Shown piece after piece: positions 52,305 through 64,000 of a stretch of DNA of 64,000 nt. Location of the stretch: contig VZQC01012400.1 in NCBI GenBank assembly GCA_009823505.1, positions 283,651 to 347,650 on the forward strand. Reading direction: 5' to 3'. A program made the translations under genes and the position numbers. Numbering within the stretch: the first letter of the stretch is position 1; every line of letters starts with the position of its first letter. The notes under the pieces were generated by a model that did no database searches, had not been told where the DNA came from, and worked only from the letters and a program-made list of their open reading frames with translations. This DNA is from Rhizomys pruinosus (Eukaryota; Chordata; Mammalia; Rodentia; Spalacidae).

Positions 52305-52986
52305 GTGTATATGTGAGCATGCATATTAGCACATATGTGGAGGTCATGGAGGACAAGTTTTGGGAGTCAATTTTCTACTTCCACTAGGGATTCTGGGGTC
52401 AAACTCAGGTCATCAGACTTGCAGAGTAAGAGCCTTTTTACCTGGTAGGCATCTTGTTAACCAACGCCACCCTTGTTTCTTGTGTAATATTCATCTTTCT
52501 TTTTACATTGATTTATTGATTGATTGATTGACCCTACAGTGCATGTGGTAGAGGCCAGAAGGCAACTTGTAAGAGTCAGTTCTCTCCTTCCACTGTGTGG
52601 GTCCAGGGGAATTGAACTCAGTTGTCAGACTTAGCGGCAAGCTCCTTTGCCCGCTGAGCCGTCTCATCACTCCTCTGTCCTTTTTTACATTTTTTAGACT
52701 TGGTTGACAGTTTCTGCTGGAGGCATGGCACAGCAGATAGAACCCTAAGATAGGGTCCCCTGCCACCACTGCTTGGCCCCAACTTACTGTCATTGCTCTC
52801 TGGAGCTTTCCTGAGTCATTAAGCCTTTTGGTCATCTATGCAATGGAGAGAATGAACCTTGTGCTCTCAGCTGTGTAGATCCACCAGGGCTATAAAGATG
52901 GGGAGGGGTGAGCCAGTTCCAGTGATTTATTACCTGATTATCTGATTGTGTGCCTGTGTGTGTAGCGTGCATATGTATTTGCATGC

Positions 52987-53030
<44 letters not shown>

Positions 53031-53300
53031 ATATAGAGGTCAGAGGTTGATGTCAGGCTTCATTCTCCACATTATATATCAAGGCAGGGTCTCTTTCACT
53101 TGAACTAATTTGGCCAGTCCAGCTAGCCAGCTTGCTCTGAGGATTCCTTGTCTCTTTCTCCTGCACAGCACACTGGGATTATAGACAACCTGTAGCCACA
53201 CCTGGGGAACACATGTGTTCTGAGGAATCCAACTCTGGTCCTTCTGCTTGCACAGTGGTTGTTTAGCTGTTGAGCCATCTCCTCATCCCCTATTATTTGT
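52240..53300. mobile_element. TG repeats and B3/B4 SINEs
   Basis: A TG run lies at 52265-52301, then a B3-like tail (about 52330-52465), a GATT tetranucleotide run (52507-52530), B3 on minus (about 52535-52675), a TG run at 52988-53029 and a B4-like SINE on minus (about 53030-53290). The stretch 52680-52980 shows nothing. Confidence 0.65.
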
Positions 53301-53309
53301 TGTTGGGTT

Positions 53310-54650
53310 TTGGTTTTTGTTTTGTCTTTTTGAGACAGGGTCTCCCTGTAGCCCCAGCTGGCCTGGAACTGGCTATGTAGACCAGGCTGCCCTTGAACTC
53401 ACAGAGATCCACCTGCCTCTGCCTCCTCAGTACTAGGATTAAAGGCATGTGTCACCACACCCGGTGTTAAACTTCTTTAGATTTATTTATTTATTTATTT
53501 ATTTAATTTATTTATGTGCATGAATGTACTGTCTGCATGTAAGTTTGTGCACCTGTGTCATGCAGTGCCACGGAGGTCAGAAGAGGGTGTCAGATTCCCC
53601 TGGAACTGGAGTTAAAGATGGTTCTCAGCAACCATGTGGGTGCTGGGGATTGAACCCAGGTCCTCTGCAAGAGCAGTTGGCACTCTTAACTGCTAGGCCA
53701 TCTCTCCAGTCCCCTTATTTATCCATTTTTATTTTATGTGTATGAATGTCTCAATGTATGTTAAGTGCACCACATGCATGCACTACCCATATAGGACTGC
53801 AGATAGCATCATGTCCCCTAGAACTTAAGTTATGGACAATTGTTAGCCACCATGTGTGTGCTAAGAATTGAACCCAGGTCCTCTGCAAGAGCTGCCAGTG
53901 CTCTTAACCACTGAGCCATCTCTCCAGGTCCCTATTATTTGATTTTTAAAAATTAAAATCACGGGCCTGAGAGGTAGCTTGGTGGGTAAAGTACTTGAGA
54001 TACAAGGTTGACAGCTTGAGTTCTGTTCCCACATCCCATGTAAGAAGGCCAGATGCTGGGGGTGGAGAGATGGCTTAGCGGTTAAGAGCACCGACTGCTC
54101 TTGCAGAGGACCCAGGTTCGATTCCCAGCACTCACATGGTGGCTAAGAACCGTCTTTAACTCCAGTTCTAGGGAAGTCCAATACCCTCTTCTGACCTCCA
54201 CAGCATTGCACGACATGGGTGCACCAGTGTACATGCAGACAGTACACTCATACACAGAAAATAATAAATTAAAAAAAAAAGAAGGCCAGATGCTACACCC
54301 AAGGTGAAATGGGAGACAAAAATGGGAGATTCTCCAGGCAGCTCACAGGCCAATTACCCTGGAGTCCACAGTGCTGTGACAGAAACAAGAAAGACCCTGC
54401 CTCAACAAAGCTGTCTTCTCACCTCAGCAAGTGAGTGACATTTGAAAGTACATGTGTGCATGCATGTAAACACAGAATTAAAAAAAAATTGGAGCCAGGC
54501 ATGATGGCACACACCTTCAATCCCAGCACTCAAGAGGTGGAGGCCAGAAGGATCTTTATGAGATCAAGCCCAGCCTGCTTTCCATAGCAAGTTCCAGGCC
54601 AGCTGGGGCTACAGAGAGACCCTATCTCAAAAAGACCAAATAATAATAAT
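53310..54650. mobile_element. SINE cluster, including a B2 nested in a B3-like copy
   Basis: B1 on minus lies at about 53320-53463, an ATTT run at 53483-53510, short-form B2 on minus at about 53515-53713, B2 on minus at about 53735-53930, a B3-like element on plus at about 53960-54480 interrupted by a short-form B2 on plus (about 54062-54283), and B1 on plus at about 54494-54640. 'AGAAGGCCAGATGCT' flanks the inner B2 as its duplication. Confidence 0.75.
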
Positions 54651-54734
54651 AATTCTGTGTGCTCGTGAGGAGTAAACAGGGGGACACCTATATACCACAG
54701 CTCCTGTGTGGCTCCAGAGATAAACTCTCCTATA

Positions 54735-55350
54735 GCCCCTCACTAGGGATTCTAGGCAGGTGCTCTAACACTGAGCCACACCCCAGCCCCTCAATGGGGG
54801 TATTCTAGGCAGGTGCTCTAACACTGAGCCACACCCCAGCCCCTCAATGGGGGGATTCTAGGCATGTGCTCTAACACTGAGCCACACCCCAGCCCCTCAA
54901 TGGGGGGATTCTAGGCAGGTGCTCTAACACTGCGCCACACCCCCAGCCCCTCAATGGGGGATTCTATGCAGGTGCCCTAACACTGCGCCACACCCCCAGC
55001 CCCTCAGTGGGGGATTCTAGGCAGGTGCCCTAACACTGCGCCACACCCCCAGCCCCTCAGTGGGGGATTCTAGGCAGGTGCTCTTACACTGTGCCACACC
55101 CCAGCCCCTCAATGGGGGATTCTACGCAGGCGCCCTAACACTGCGCCACACCCCCAGCCCCTCAGTGGGGGATTCTAGGCAGGTGCTCTAACACTGTGCC
55201 ACACCCCCAGCCCCTCAATGGGGGATTCTAGGCAGGTGCTCTAACACTGAGCCCTACCCCTAGGCCCTCAATGGGGGATTCTAGGCAGGTGCTCTAATAC
55301 TGAGCCACGTCCCTTCCTCCAGCCCCTTACTGGGGGATTCTAGGCCAGTG
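54735..55350 (-). repeat. 53-bp minisatellite, about 11-12 copies, tRNA/ID-like unit
   Basis: Units of about 53 bp run head to tail. On plus each reads from 'AGCCCCTCAATGGGGG' to 'AACACTGAGCCACACCCC'. On minus each unit contains 'GTGTGGCTCAGTGTTAGAGC' or a GCGCAG variant, which resembles the box A half of an ID/tRNA-Ala-derived SINE. Copies differ at a few positions (CTCTAAC/CCCTAAC, GAGCC/GCGCC/GTGCC), which suggests repeated unequal exchange. It is not a CRISPR: there are no unique spacers. Confidence 0.9.
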
Positions 55351-55640
55351 TGTCTTTTGACCCGGGGGCAGCTGTCTGCTTGGATCTTGTCTTTGCTGCT
55401 GCTTCTCCACTTTGTCCCTGGAATCAGGACAGGTGAGATGATGGTTGTGGGTGGGTCCTGCTCAGAACTGGAGTGTGAGAGTCACTCAGGATGATCTCTC
55501 CCAACCCAGTTGCCAGGCCAGCCACTGATTTTGCTCATCTGCTTTCTGAGCCTCCTAGATGAGCACTACACTAACTTCTCTCTAGAAATGACCAGAAGAA
55601 ATAAAGCGCCAGCCCACAGTGTTCAAAGAGCAACATTGGA
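55351..55640. other. Unique-looking sequence after the minisatellite
   Basis: About 290 bp holds no recognised feature. Confidence 0.4.
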
Positions 55641-57450
55641 AAAGGTCAAGGAGGCAGGTGTGGCAGCCACACCTTCAATCGCAGAACCAGATCTCTGTGT
55701 GATGTGAGACCAAGGCCAGCCTGCTCTATATAGTGAGTTCAAGGCCAGCTGAGGCTACAGGGAGACCCTATCCCAAAAAGCAAATAAGAAAGTGTCTAGG
55801 AAACAGGTATACTTTTCTTTGAGCCAGGGTTTCAGGTAGCCCAGGCTAGCCTTGAATTCTCTATGAAACCTAAGATGACCTTGAACTTCTGATCCTCCTG
55901 CCTCTACTTCCTAGTCTGGACTTCCACCTCCATACTCAGACTATGTGGTGTTGGGGAAGGAACCCAGGGTTTTGTGAGTGCTAGGCAAGTACTTTACCAA
56001 TTTAGCCACTGCCCAGATCTGTTTCCTTTTGTGTTTTTGTTGTTTTGTTTTTAATTTTTATTTATTTTAATTTTATGTATATGAATGTTGGCCTGCATGT
56101 GCATATGCAAGCCTTCGGAGGGGAGGTCAGAAGCTGGTGTCAGATCCCCTGGAAGTGGAGTTACAGACCATTGTTACCTACCATGCTCTCTTGCAACTGA
56201 GTACATCAAGCTGGTCAGCCCATGAGCTTCCAAGTGTTCGCCTACTTCCACCTCCCATCTTACTTTAGGGACACTGGGGTTGCCACTACCATGCCTGGCT
56301 TTATGTGGGTCCTGGGGATTTGAACTCAGGTCCTCACACTTCCATGACAGGTGCTTTTTCCCACTGAGACATCTCCCTAGCTTCTAAAATTCAGTTCTTT
56401 AACTCTAGTTACTACATTTCAAAAAGCTCAGTCATGTATCTACTGTGTTGGACAGAACAGGTTTAGTGATGACACTTTTAGTGTCCTGGTTTCAAGGCAT
56501 CATCAATGAGTCTATATAACCCGGATGTGGTGGGACACACCGGTACACCAGCACTCGGGGGCTGAGGAATGAGGACTGAAAACTTGAGGCCAGCTGGACA
56601 TGGTGGTGCAGGCCGTTAATGTCAGCAGAGGCATGGGGTCTTTGTGATTTCAAGGCCAGACTTGTCTACACAGCGAGTTCCTGGGCAGCCAGAGCTACAT
56701 AGTAAGACCCTATGTCAAAAAAAAAAAATTTAGGGGCTGGAGAGATGGCTCAGCGGTTAAGAGCACTGACTGCTCTTGCAGAGGACCTGGGTTTGATTCC
56801 CAGCACCCACATGGCAACTAAGAACCGTCTTTAACTACAGTTCCAGGGGAATCCGACACCCTCTTCTGACCTCCAAGGCACAACACAGGTGCACCAACCT
56901 ATATGAAGACAGTACACTCATACACATAAAAAAAATAAAAATAAATGGGGGCTGGAGAGATGGCCTACAGGTTGAGAGTGCCGACCGCTCTTGCAGAGGA
57001 CCCGGGTTCGATCCCCAGCACCCACATGGTGGCTGAGGACCATCTGTGACTCCGGTTCCTGGAGAGCTCCAGTTCCAGGGGAATCCGACACCCTCTTCTG
57101 ACCTCCGCATTGCACGACACGGGTGCACAGACCTGCATGTAGACAGTGCATTCATACACATAGAAGATAGATAAATAAAATTAAAAAATATATATATATA
57201 AATAAAAATAAAAATAAAAAAAATTTAAAGCCAGCCTGGGTTCATAAGTTCAAAGCCAGTATGTGTTATATAGAAAGACCCTGCCGGGCGTGGTGGTGCA
57301 CGCCTTTAATCCTAGCACTCAGGAGGCAGAGGCAGGCAGATCTTTGTGAGTTCAAGGCCAGCCTGGTCTACAGAGTGAGTTCCAGGACAGCTGGGGCTAC
57401 AGGGAGACCTGTCTTGAAAAGACAAAACAAAACAAAACAAGAAAGACCCT
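55641..57450. mobile_element. SINE cluster upstream of RAC1
   Basis: B1 on plus lies at about 55645-55785, an old B1 on minus at about 55815-55935, ID on minus at about 55950-56015, B3/B4-like DNA on minus at about 56060-56385, a B1-like element on plus at about 56525-56585, B1 on plus at about 56595-56725, short-form B2 on plus at about 56733-56940, long-form B2 on plus at about 56948-57175 and B1 on plus at about 57283-57440. The stretch 56390-56520 shows nothing. Confidence 0.65.
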
Positions 57451-57454
57451 GTCT

Positions 57455-57580
57455 AAAAAAGAAGAAAAGTAAAAGGAAGAGGAGGAGGAAAAGGTAGGAG
57501 AAAAAAAAGAAAAGAAAAAGAAGAGGAGGAAAAGGAAGAAGAAGAGGAAGGGGAAGGCAAGAAAGAGGAAAACAGAGGTG
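57455..57580 (+). repeat. Purine-rich simple repeat (first)
   Basis: An A/G-only or nearly A/G-only stretch of GAA/GGA units lies between a B1 tail and a B2. Confidence 0.8.
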
Positions 57581-57584
57581 AAAT

Positions 57585-58048
57585 GGAGAGATGGCTCAGC
57601 AGTTAAGAGAACTAGATGCTCTTGCAGAAGACCTGGGTTCAGTTCCCAGCACCTGCATGCCAACAACCACCTGCAACTCTAGTTACAGGGGAATCAACAC
57701 CTTCTTTTGACCTCTGCACCCATGCAGAACATGGGTGCACTTACATCCAGGCAATACACTCATTACACATAAAATAAAAAAATAAGGTGGGTGTGATGGC
57801 ACACACCCTTAATCCCAGCAACTCACTCAGGAGGCAGAGGCAGGAGGATCTCTGTGAGTTCAAGGCCAGCCTAGTTTACATAGTGAGTTCCAGGCCAGCT
57901 GGGGCTATAGGGAGACCTTGTTTCAAAAAAGATTTAAAAAATGACAAAAGGAAGGAAGGAAGGAAGGAAGAAAGGAAGGAAGGGAGGGAGGGAGGGAGGG
58001 AGGAAGGGAGGGAGGGAGGGAAGGAGGGAGGGAGAGGGAGGGAGGGAA

Positions 58049-58084
<36 letters not shown>

Positions 58085-58290
58085 AGAAAGAAAGAAAGAA
58101 ACAAACAAACAAACAGGAAGCAAGCAAGCTCCTTCTAGGCTGGGCATGGTGGTGCACATTTTTAGTCTCAGTACTCAGGAGACAGAGGCAAATGCATTTC
58201 TGTGAGATCAAGGCTAGCCTGGTCTTCACAACAAGTTCCAGTTCGGCTGTAGCTACAGGAAGACCCTCTCTCAAAACAAACAGCCTAGTG
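57585..58290. mobile_element. B2, B1, purine tract, B1
   Basis: B2 on plus lies at about 57585-57780, B1 on plus at about 57790-57930, an unbroken purine tract at 57946-58101 and a B1-like SINE on plus at about 58138-58285. Confidence 0.75.
57946..58101 (+). repeat. 156-nt unbroken homopurine tract (GGAA, GGGA, GA, GAAA)
   Basis: Every base from 57946 to 58101 is A or G. It passes from GGAA units to GGGA units, then GA, then GAAA, and grows from the A-tail of the B1 just to its left. It can form triplex (H-DNA) or, in the GGGA part, G-quadruplex structures. Confidence 0.95.
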
Positions 58291-58424
58291 CTCCAGGATT
58301 CAAGCTCCTCTGCTGGCTAGCAGGGGCCATTACATTCAGTTCCCAGCCTTTCTCCTTGGGCCTTAGACCTGGCCCTCTGGGACTGCTTGAGAGTACCCAC
58401 CTGACTTGGCATCTGGGGCTAAGA

Positions 58425-59150
58425 AATGGAAACAACCTGAATGACCCTCAGCTGACAAGTGCATAATGAAAATGTGGTACATTTACACAATGGAATTTTT
58501 ACTCAGCAGTAAAGACAGATGAAATCACGACATTTACAGGTCCATGGATAGAACTAGAAACTTAAGTGAAGTAACACAGACTCAGAAGAATAAGTGATGT
58601 ATGTTCTCTCTCATTCGTGGATCTCAGCACCATTTTTTTTTTTTTTTTTTTGGTCTTTTCGAGACAGGGTCTTCCTGTAGCCCCAGCTGTTCTGGAATTC
58701 ACTCTGTAGACCAGGCTGGCCTTGAACTCACAGACATCCGCCTGCCTCTGCCTCCCAGGTGCTAGGATTAAAGGCATGTGCCACCATGCCTGGCTCAGCA
58801 CCATATTTTTATATGTGAGTATGATATAGCTGGAAGAGACAGGAAAATGGAAAGGAGCCATGGAGTTAAAGGGAACGAAAGAGCCTGAGAGAAGGAGATA
58901 GTAAAAGACAGATGTTACCAAGATGGAAACAGGTAAGTGGGAGTATTTAACAGGGAAGGGAAGGATATACAAGGAACTATAGGGGTAAAAGGGAAGAAGG
59001 AGCTCATGAGAGGGGTAATAATAGAAGACAGGCACTTCAAGGGGAAATGGGAAAAGTAGAGGTATTCTAACTGGGGAGAGAGGAGGTAAGGTTAGACAGG
59101 GAGAGAGAGAGATGAGTGATAAATAATGCTTAGGCAGTGTGAAAACCCAG
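58425..59150 (+). mobile_element. L1 3-prime fragment, split by a B1
   Basis: 58430-58630 matches the end of L1 ORF2 on plus (the 'TACACAATGGAATTTTTACT' and 'AAGTGAAGTAACACAGACTC' blocks), with stops. A B1 on minus (about 58633-58800) interrupts it, with 'CAGCACCAT' on both sides. L1 3-prime UTR-like, purine-rich DNA continues to about 59150. It is dead and truncated. Confidence 0.8.
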
Positions 59151-59181
59151 AGGTAAATATCTAAGTTCTAAAGCCTACTGA

Positions 59182-59990
59182 GAGCTGGGTGTGGTGGTGC
59201 CCGCCTTTAATCCTAGCACTCGGGAGGCAGAGGCAGGCGGATCTTTGTGAGTTCAAGGCCAGCCTGGTCTACAGCGAGAGTTCCAGGACAGCTGGAGCTA
59301 CAGGGAGACCCTGTCTTGAAAAGACCCAAAAAAAAAAAAAAAAAGGCTACTGAAAAAAACACATCTACAATATCTGCACACGAGTGCGTGTGTATAAGCT
59401 AAAGGCTGTGTACCAAGACACACGGTGCCAGACAAAGGAACTCTCCCTTTGAGTTGTCGGTCATGGCACTCCAAGAGACCCCCAAAATGACACAGGCTAT
59501 TGCCACAGCTCATAACTTGAAGGTAAGACCATATTGCTCAAGACAAGACTACTTCAGAGCCAGGACTTGGAGAGAATGGAACTGAAGCTGGCCTGGAAGC
59601 CTTTTCCCTGAAGACCAGCTCTCATAGTTCTAGAGGACACTATGCAAGGTGCTTATGGAGAAAATCAATCAGTGGTCCGACCCCAGCTTTCAGTGGAGTA
59701 CTGGCATTTTATCTTGGGAGTAGTCAACAGCTAGCTAATTGGCCTTAAGGCCCACTCAACACATGTATGACAGTGTAAACAAAGCCAAATACGCATGGCT
59801 GGAGAGGTCATAGATCCTTGAGAAAACGCCAAATCTATCAATCCCTAGACATTTAATATATGCTAAATATGGACCCTTTATATTTATAGATAAGTATACC
59901 ATTCATTACTCATCAAAGAAGATTTATTTATTTATTTAATGTGTTGTTGTTGGGCATGGGAGACTCAAATGTTCAAATAGATACTATTTA
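59182..59990. mobile_element. B1, then possible L1 3-prime UTR remnant
   Basis: B1 on plus lies at about 59182-59345. From 59346 to about 59990 the DNA is unrecognised. It may be the remaining 3-prime UTR of the L1 on its left, but I cannot confirm that. Confidence 0.4.
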
Positions 59991-61640
59991 AATTTTTTAT
60001 TTATTATTTTTTATGTGTATGAGTGTACTGTCTGCATGTAGGTTGGTACACCCGTGTCATGCAATGCTGCGGACGTCAGAAGAGGGTGTCGGATTCCCCT
60101 GGAACTGAAGTTCTCCTGGAATTGGAGTTACAGACAGTTCTCGGCTGCCATGTGGGTGCTGGGGATCGAACCCGGGTCCTTTGCAAGAGCAGTTGCTGCT
60201 CTTAACCGCTAGGCCATCTCTCCAGCCCCCTTATTTATTCATTTTTATGTATATGAGTACTATGCCTGTCTGTATGTAAGTGTACCCATATTGTGCAATG
60301 CCAAAAGAGGACAGAGGAGGGTGCTGAATCCCCTGGAACTGGAGTGATGGAAGGTTTTTTGTGATGAGGCAATTCAAGATTGCCCATAGCTACTACATAT
60401 TATGATCCTCAGCTGAGCCTAGTAGTTAAAACTTAACTTACAGTATGGGAATAAAAGAAAAGTTTAATTCAATTGAACTGGGACAGAAGTTTTGAGAACA
60501 GGTCAGCATGAACCTGGTTGCTTGGAAACTAACCCATTCTGAATGGCTTCTGTACTTTATGCTTGGCTTGTTTTTAGAGAATAGGAATTGTCGGCCTGGA
60601 GAGATGGCTCAGCGGTTAAGAGCGCTGACTGCTCTTGCAGAGGACCTGGGTTCAGTTCCCAGCACCCACATGGTGGCTGAGAACCGTCTTTAACTCCAGT
60701 TCCAGGGGAATCCAACACCGTCTTCTGACCTCTGCAGCATTGCATGACACAGGTGCACAGACCTACATGCAGACAGTACATTCATACACATAAAAATAAT
60801 AATAATAAATAGAACTGGGTAAATGGGCAGGAGGTCCCAACCTTAGCAGAGGAACTATTGGCAGCTGATCCGTTGCTGGGTAAGGAAGAGCTGATCTTCT
60901 TTAAGGCAGTGACTCTAGATGGACTGAACAGGCTCTGGTGGATGACCTCATACTAAGAGACAGCTGGGTAAACAAATTTGACCTCATAGTTCTTAACAAA
61001 AATGACAGAATGCATGAAATTCTGTGGGTGAGCTATGGGGGAGGGTGCGGATAGGGGAGGAAGTCAAAATTTGATTCAGATGTTATTAGCCAGGCATGGT
61101 GGTGCATGCCTTTAATCCCAGCACTTGGGAGCCAGAGGGAGGAAGATCTCTGTGAGTTCAAGGCCAGCCAGCATGGTCTACATAGTGAATTCCAGACCAG
61201 TTGGAACTACAGGGAGACCCTGTTTCAAAAAGACAAAAAAATACACACAGTTTTAATAATTTTTTTAGTTTTAATAATTAAAATAAAGACTAGAGACAGA
61301 AAGAGAAGAAGAAAAGGAGAAATGAAGCAGAGAGAATATGTTTTAGGGAACAGGGTTTGTATTTTGCCATATAGCTGATGATGACCCCGAATTCCTGGAA
61401 CACCTTCGTCTACCTCTCAAGTGCAGGGATTGCTGGAGTGTGCCACCATGGCTGGCTTATACACTTTGAAGGATGGAATTCAGGACTTCATGCATGCTAG
61501 GCAAGCACTCTACTAATTGAGCTACAGCCCTAGTCTAAGAATTCTCTCCATTTACAGAGCAGGGGATGGAACCCAAGTCCTTACACATGATAGCCAATTG
61601 CTCTACCACTAAGCTACACCAGTCCTAGTGTATGCCATGT
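59991..61640. mobile_element. SINE cluster
   Basis: A long-form B2 on minus lies at about 59993-60228, a B3-like fragment on minus at about 60235-60350, short-form B2 on plus at about 60595-60810, B1 on plus at about 61090-61240, a B1-like element on minus at about 61345-61455, and two ID-like pieces on minus at about 61460-61540 and 61555-61625. The stretch 60815-61085 shows nothing. Confidence 0.65.
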
Positions 61641-62224
61641 ACTGGGCTCCATCCTCAACATGGAGGTGTTAGATGCAAGCCAAGAAAGAATACTAGAGGT
61701 ACCTAGGTACTTAAAAAAAAACAAATAAAAAACAATAAATGTTTGTGTGTACGTGTGTTTTGTTTGTTTTGTTGCTGGTTTGGTTTTGTTATGTCTGAGA
61801 CACGGTCTTATTGTAGCCCTAGATGGTCTAGAACTTGATATGTAGAGGAGGCTGGCCTGGAACTGACAGTTCCCAGTGCTCACTGGGAGTACTGAGATTA
61901 AAGGCATATGCCACTATGCCCAGTCCCAATGGACATTCTTAATAATGATGACTTAGGGCAAATGAGATGGCTTAGCAAGGAAAGGTACTTGCTGCCAAGT
62001 CTGAAGACCTGTTCAATCCTTAGACCCCACACGGTGGAAGGAGAGAAACAATGTTTCTCCTTACAAGTTGTCCTCTGACTCTACTCTTTACACATACACT
62101 GTAGCACATGACACCCATGGCTACACCTACATATACACCTACACCTACACCTACACCTACACCTACACATACACATACACCTACACATATACATACTCAT
62201 ACACATACACATATACATGCAAAT
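61641..62224. mobile_element. B1, B3-like SINE and CACCTA/CACATA repeat
   Basis: B1 on minus lies at about 61795-61925, a B3-like element on plus at about 61955-62090, and a hexamer repeat of CACCTA then CACATA units at about 62110-62218. The hexamer is not telomeric (TTAGGG). Confidence 0.7.
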
Positions 62225-64000
62225 TTTTTTCAGGATTCACATTTTTCCTTTTTTATTATTTTTTAATTCATTAATATTTTTTTTCTTTATCAAATCTAGA
62301 CCCATGTCCCCCTCCCTAGCCCCCCACCCCACCAAAGCTCATGCATTCTGCCAAACATGTTTTTCATCTTTTTCTCAGTCTTTCTCAAAAGTCTCGATAT
62401 AGAAGTTGACTGTTTCAAGCAGAAGTTCACTATTTCAGTCAGTTCTTGACGCAGTCTTTTCTGTTGTTGTTGTTGTTGTCATTGTTGTTCTCTCCAATAT
62501 GGGCCACTCTCACCTACTTGGACCAAAGCTCAAGGAGCCCTGCACAAGAAACACTTACTAGGTAATTGGCGCTAGCATCCATAGATGAGGGATACCATTT
62601 GTCATTTGTTTTTCTGGGACTGTGTTACTTCACTTAACATAATATCTTCTAGTTCCATCCATTTACCTGCAAAGTTCATGATGTCATCTTTCTTTACTGC
62701 TGCATAGAACTCCATTGTGTAGATGTACCACCTTTTCTCTATCCACTCATCAGTTGAGGAGCACTTGGGTTGGTTCCAACTCCTTGCTATTGTGAAGAGA
62801 GCTGAAATAAACATGGCTGTGCATGTATCTCTGCAGTAAGATAAGTCTTGTGGGTACATACCAAGGAGTGGTATGGCTGGGTCAGGTGGCAAGTTTATTC
62901 CAAGTCTTCCAAAGGTTCTCCACACTGCTTTCCATAGTGGCTGTACGAGTTTACATTCCCACCAGCAGTGGATGAGTGTTCCCCTTTCCCCACAACCTCT
63001 CCAGCACTTGGTATCATTTCTTAATCCTAGCCAGTCTTATTGGAGTAAGATGCTATCTTAGAGTGGTTTTGATTTGCATTTCCTTAATGATTAATGATGT
63101 TGAACACTTCTTAAGATGTTTCTCAGCCATCTCTAATTCCTCACTTGTGAAATCTCTGTTCAGCTCTTTGCTCCATCTATTGAGTGGGTCATTTGTTTTC
63201 TTTCTTCTTTGTTTTTTGAGTAGTTTATTTTTTTTAAATTTTTATTTATTTTTGTATGTGTATGAATGTACTTTCTGTATGTAGGTTTGTGCACCCGTGC
63301 CGTGCAATGCCGCGGAGGTCAGAAGAGGGTGTCGGATTCCCCTGGAACTGGAGTTCTCCTGGAATTGGAGTTACAGACGGTTCTTAGACGCCATGTGGGT
63401 GCTGGGGATCGAACCCAGGTCCTCTGCAAGAGCAGCCGGTGCTCTTAACCGCTAGGCTATCTCTCCAGCCCCTTGAGGAGTTTATATATTCTGGAAATCA
63501 ATGCTTTGTCAGATGTTTCTGCAGTGAAGGTTTCCTCCCACTCTGTGGGATTTCTCTTCACTTCCTTGATTGTTTCTTTTGATGTTATAGAAGCTTTTGA
63601 GTTTAATGAGGTCCCATTTGTCAATTGTCAATCTTAATTCTTGTGCAGCTGCTGTCTGATTTAGGAAGTCTTTTCCTATGCCTATGTCTTATAGTCTGCT
63701 GCCAACTTTTTCTTCTTTCGCCTTCAGAGTTTGGGGTTTCACATTGAGGTCTTTAATCCATCTGGAGTTGACTTTTGTACAGGGCGAGAGGTAGGGGTTT
63801 AATTTCATTCTTCTACAAGTGGTGATCCAGTTTTGCCAACACCACTTGCTGAAGATGCTGTCTTTTCTCCATTGTGTCTTCTTGGCCCCCTTGTCAAATA
63901 TGAGATGGCTGAAATTGTATGTGCTCAGATTTGGATCTTCGGTTTTGTTCCATTGGTCAACAGGTCTGTTTTTGTGCCAGTACCAGGCTGTTTTTATGAC
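62225..64000 (-). mobile_element. L1 retrotransposon 3-prime part, runs off the window, split by a B2
   Basis: Minus strand. From the window edge leftward lies L1 ORF2 C-terminal coding DNA with stops, interrupted by a long-form B2 on minus (about 63236-63472; 'TTGAGTAGTTTA' and 'TTGAGGAGTTTA' flank it). ORF2 resumes and its last part is open for 107 codons (62602-62925), with the usual ENWYIYTMEFYAAVKK-like region, ending LSEVTQSQKNK and stop. The 3-prime UTR follows to about 62225. In-frame stops upstream show it is inactive. Confidence 0.85.

Noticed and set aside
54735..55350. CRISPR-like array
   Set aside because: The repeats are contiguous with no unique spacers, and the genome is a rodent.
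62110..62218. Interstitial telomere repeat
   Set aside because: The units are CACCTA and CACATA, not TTAGGG.

Overview
This window is vertebrate nuclear DNA from a muroid rodent. The evidence is dense B1, B2, ID and B3/B4 SINEs, rodent L1 3-prime ends, MT-type MaLR elements, and two convergent genes in the order known for mammals: DAGLB on the plus strand at the left and RAC1 on the minus strand across 11-42 kb. The B1 body ending in 'GGGAGACCCTGTCTC' and the very heavy, young-looking B1/B2 load differ from what I recall for mouse, rat and hamster. A spalacid such as a blind mole-rat would fit, but that is inference. No prokaryotic system, CRISPR array or operon is present.

Layout. 1-4187 is a SINE-filled DAGLB intron. 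4188-6830 holds the last four coding exons of DAGLB, with 3-prime UTR and poly(A) signal to about 7386. 7387-11048 is the gap between the convergent gene ends and contains one solo MaLR LTR (8874-9425). 11049-41679 is RAC1: a long 3-prime UTR, six constitutive coding exons (579 nt, 192 codons plus stop, all canonical splice sites) and the alternative exon 3b (15463-15519, 57 nt) that makes RAC1b. Exon 1 lies in a CpG island (about 41250-42150) that holds a TATA-less promoter. 42150-64000 is RAC1 upstream DNA made almost wholly of repeats: B1/B2/B3 SINEs, an ERVL-type solo LTR nested in a B2, a processed RPL29 pseudogene, a 53-bp minisatellite, two L1 fragments and a 326-base assembly gap.

How the genes relate. 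DAGLB (diacylglycerol lipase beta, 2-AG synthesis) and RAC1 (Rho-family GTPase) share no pathway step here; they simply converge tail to tail. The most informative signals concern RAC1 splicing. Exon 3b is intact, and a SINE-free 3.6-kb block surrounds it and exon 4. A recent B1 insertion puts a 17-nt U-tract 18 nt inside the exon 3 donor. A perfect 44-bp inverted repeat lies in the same intron. Several apparent duplications coincide with single-N assembly joins and are probably artefacts. Most long ORFs in the window are B1 or B2 copies read through and are not genes.
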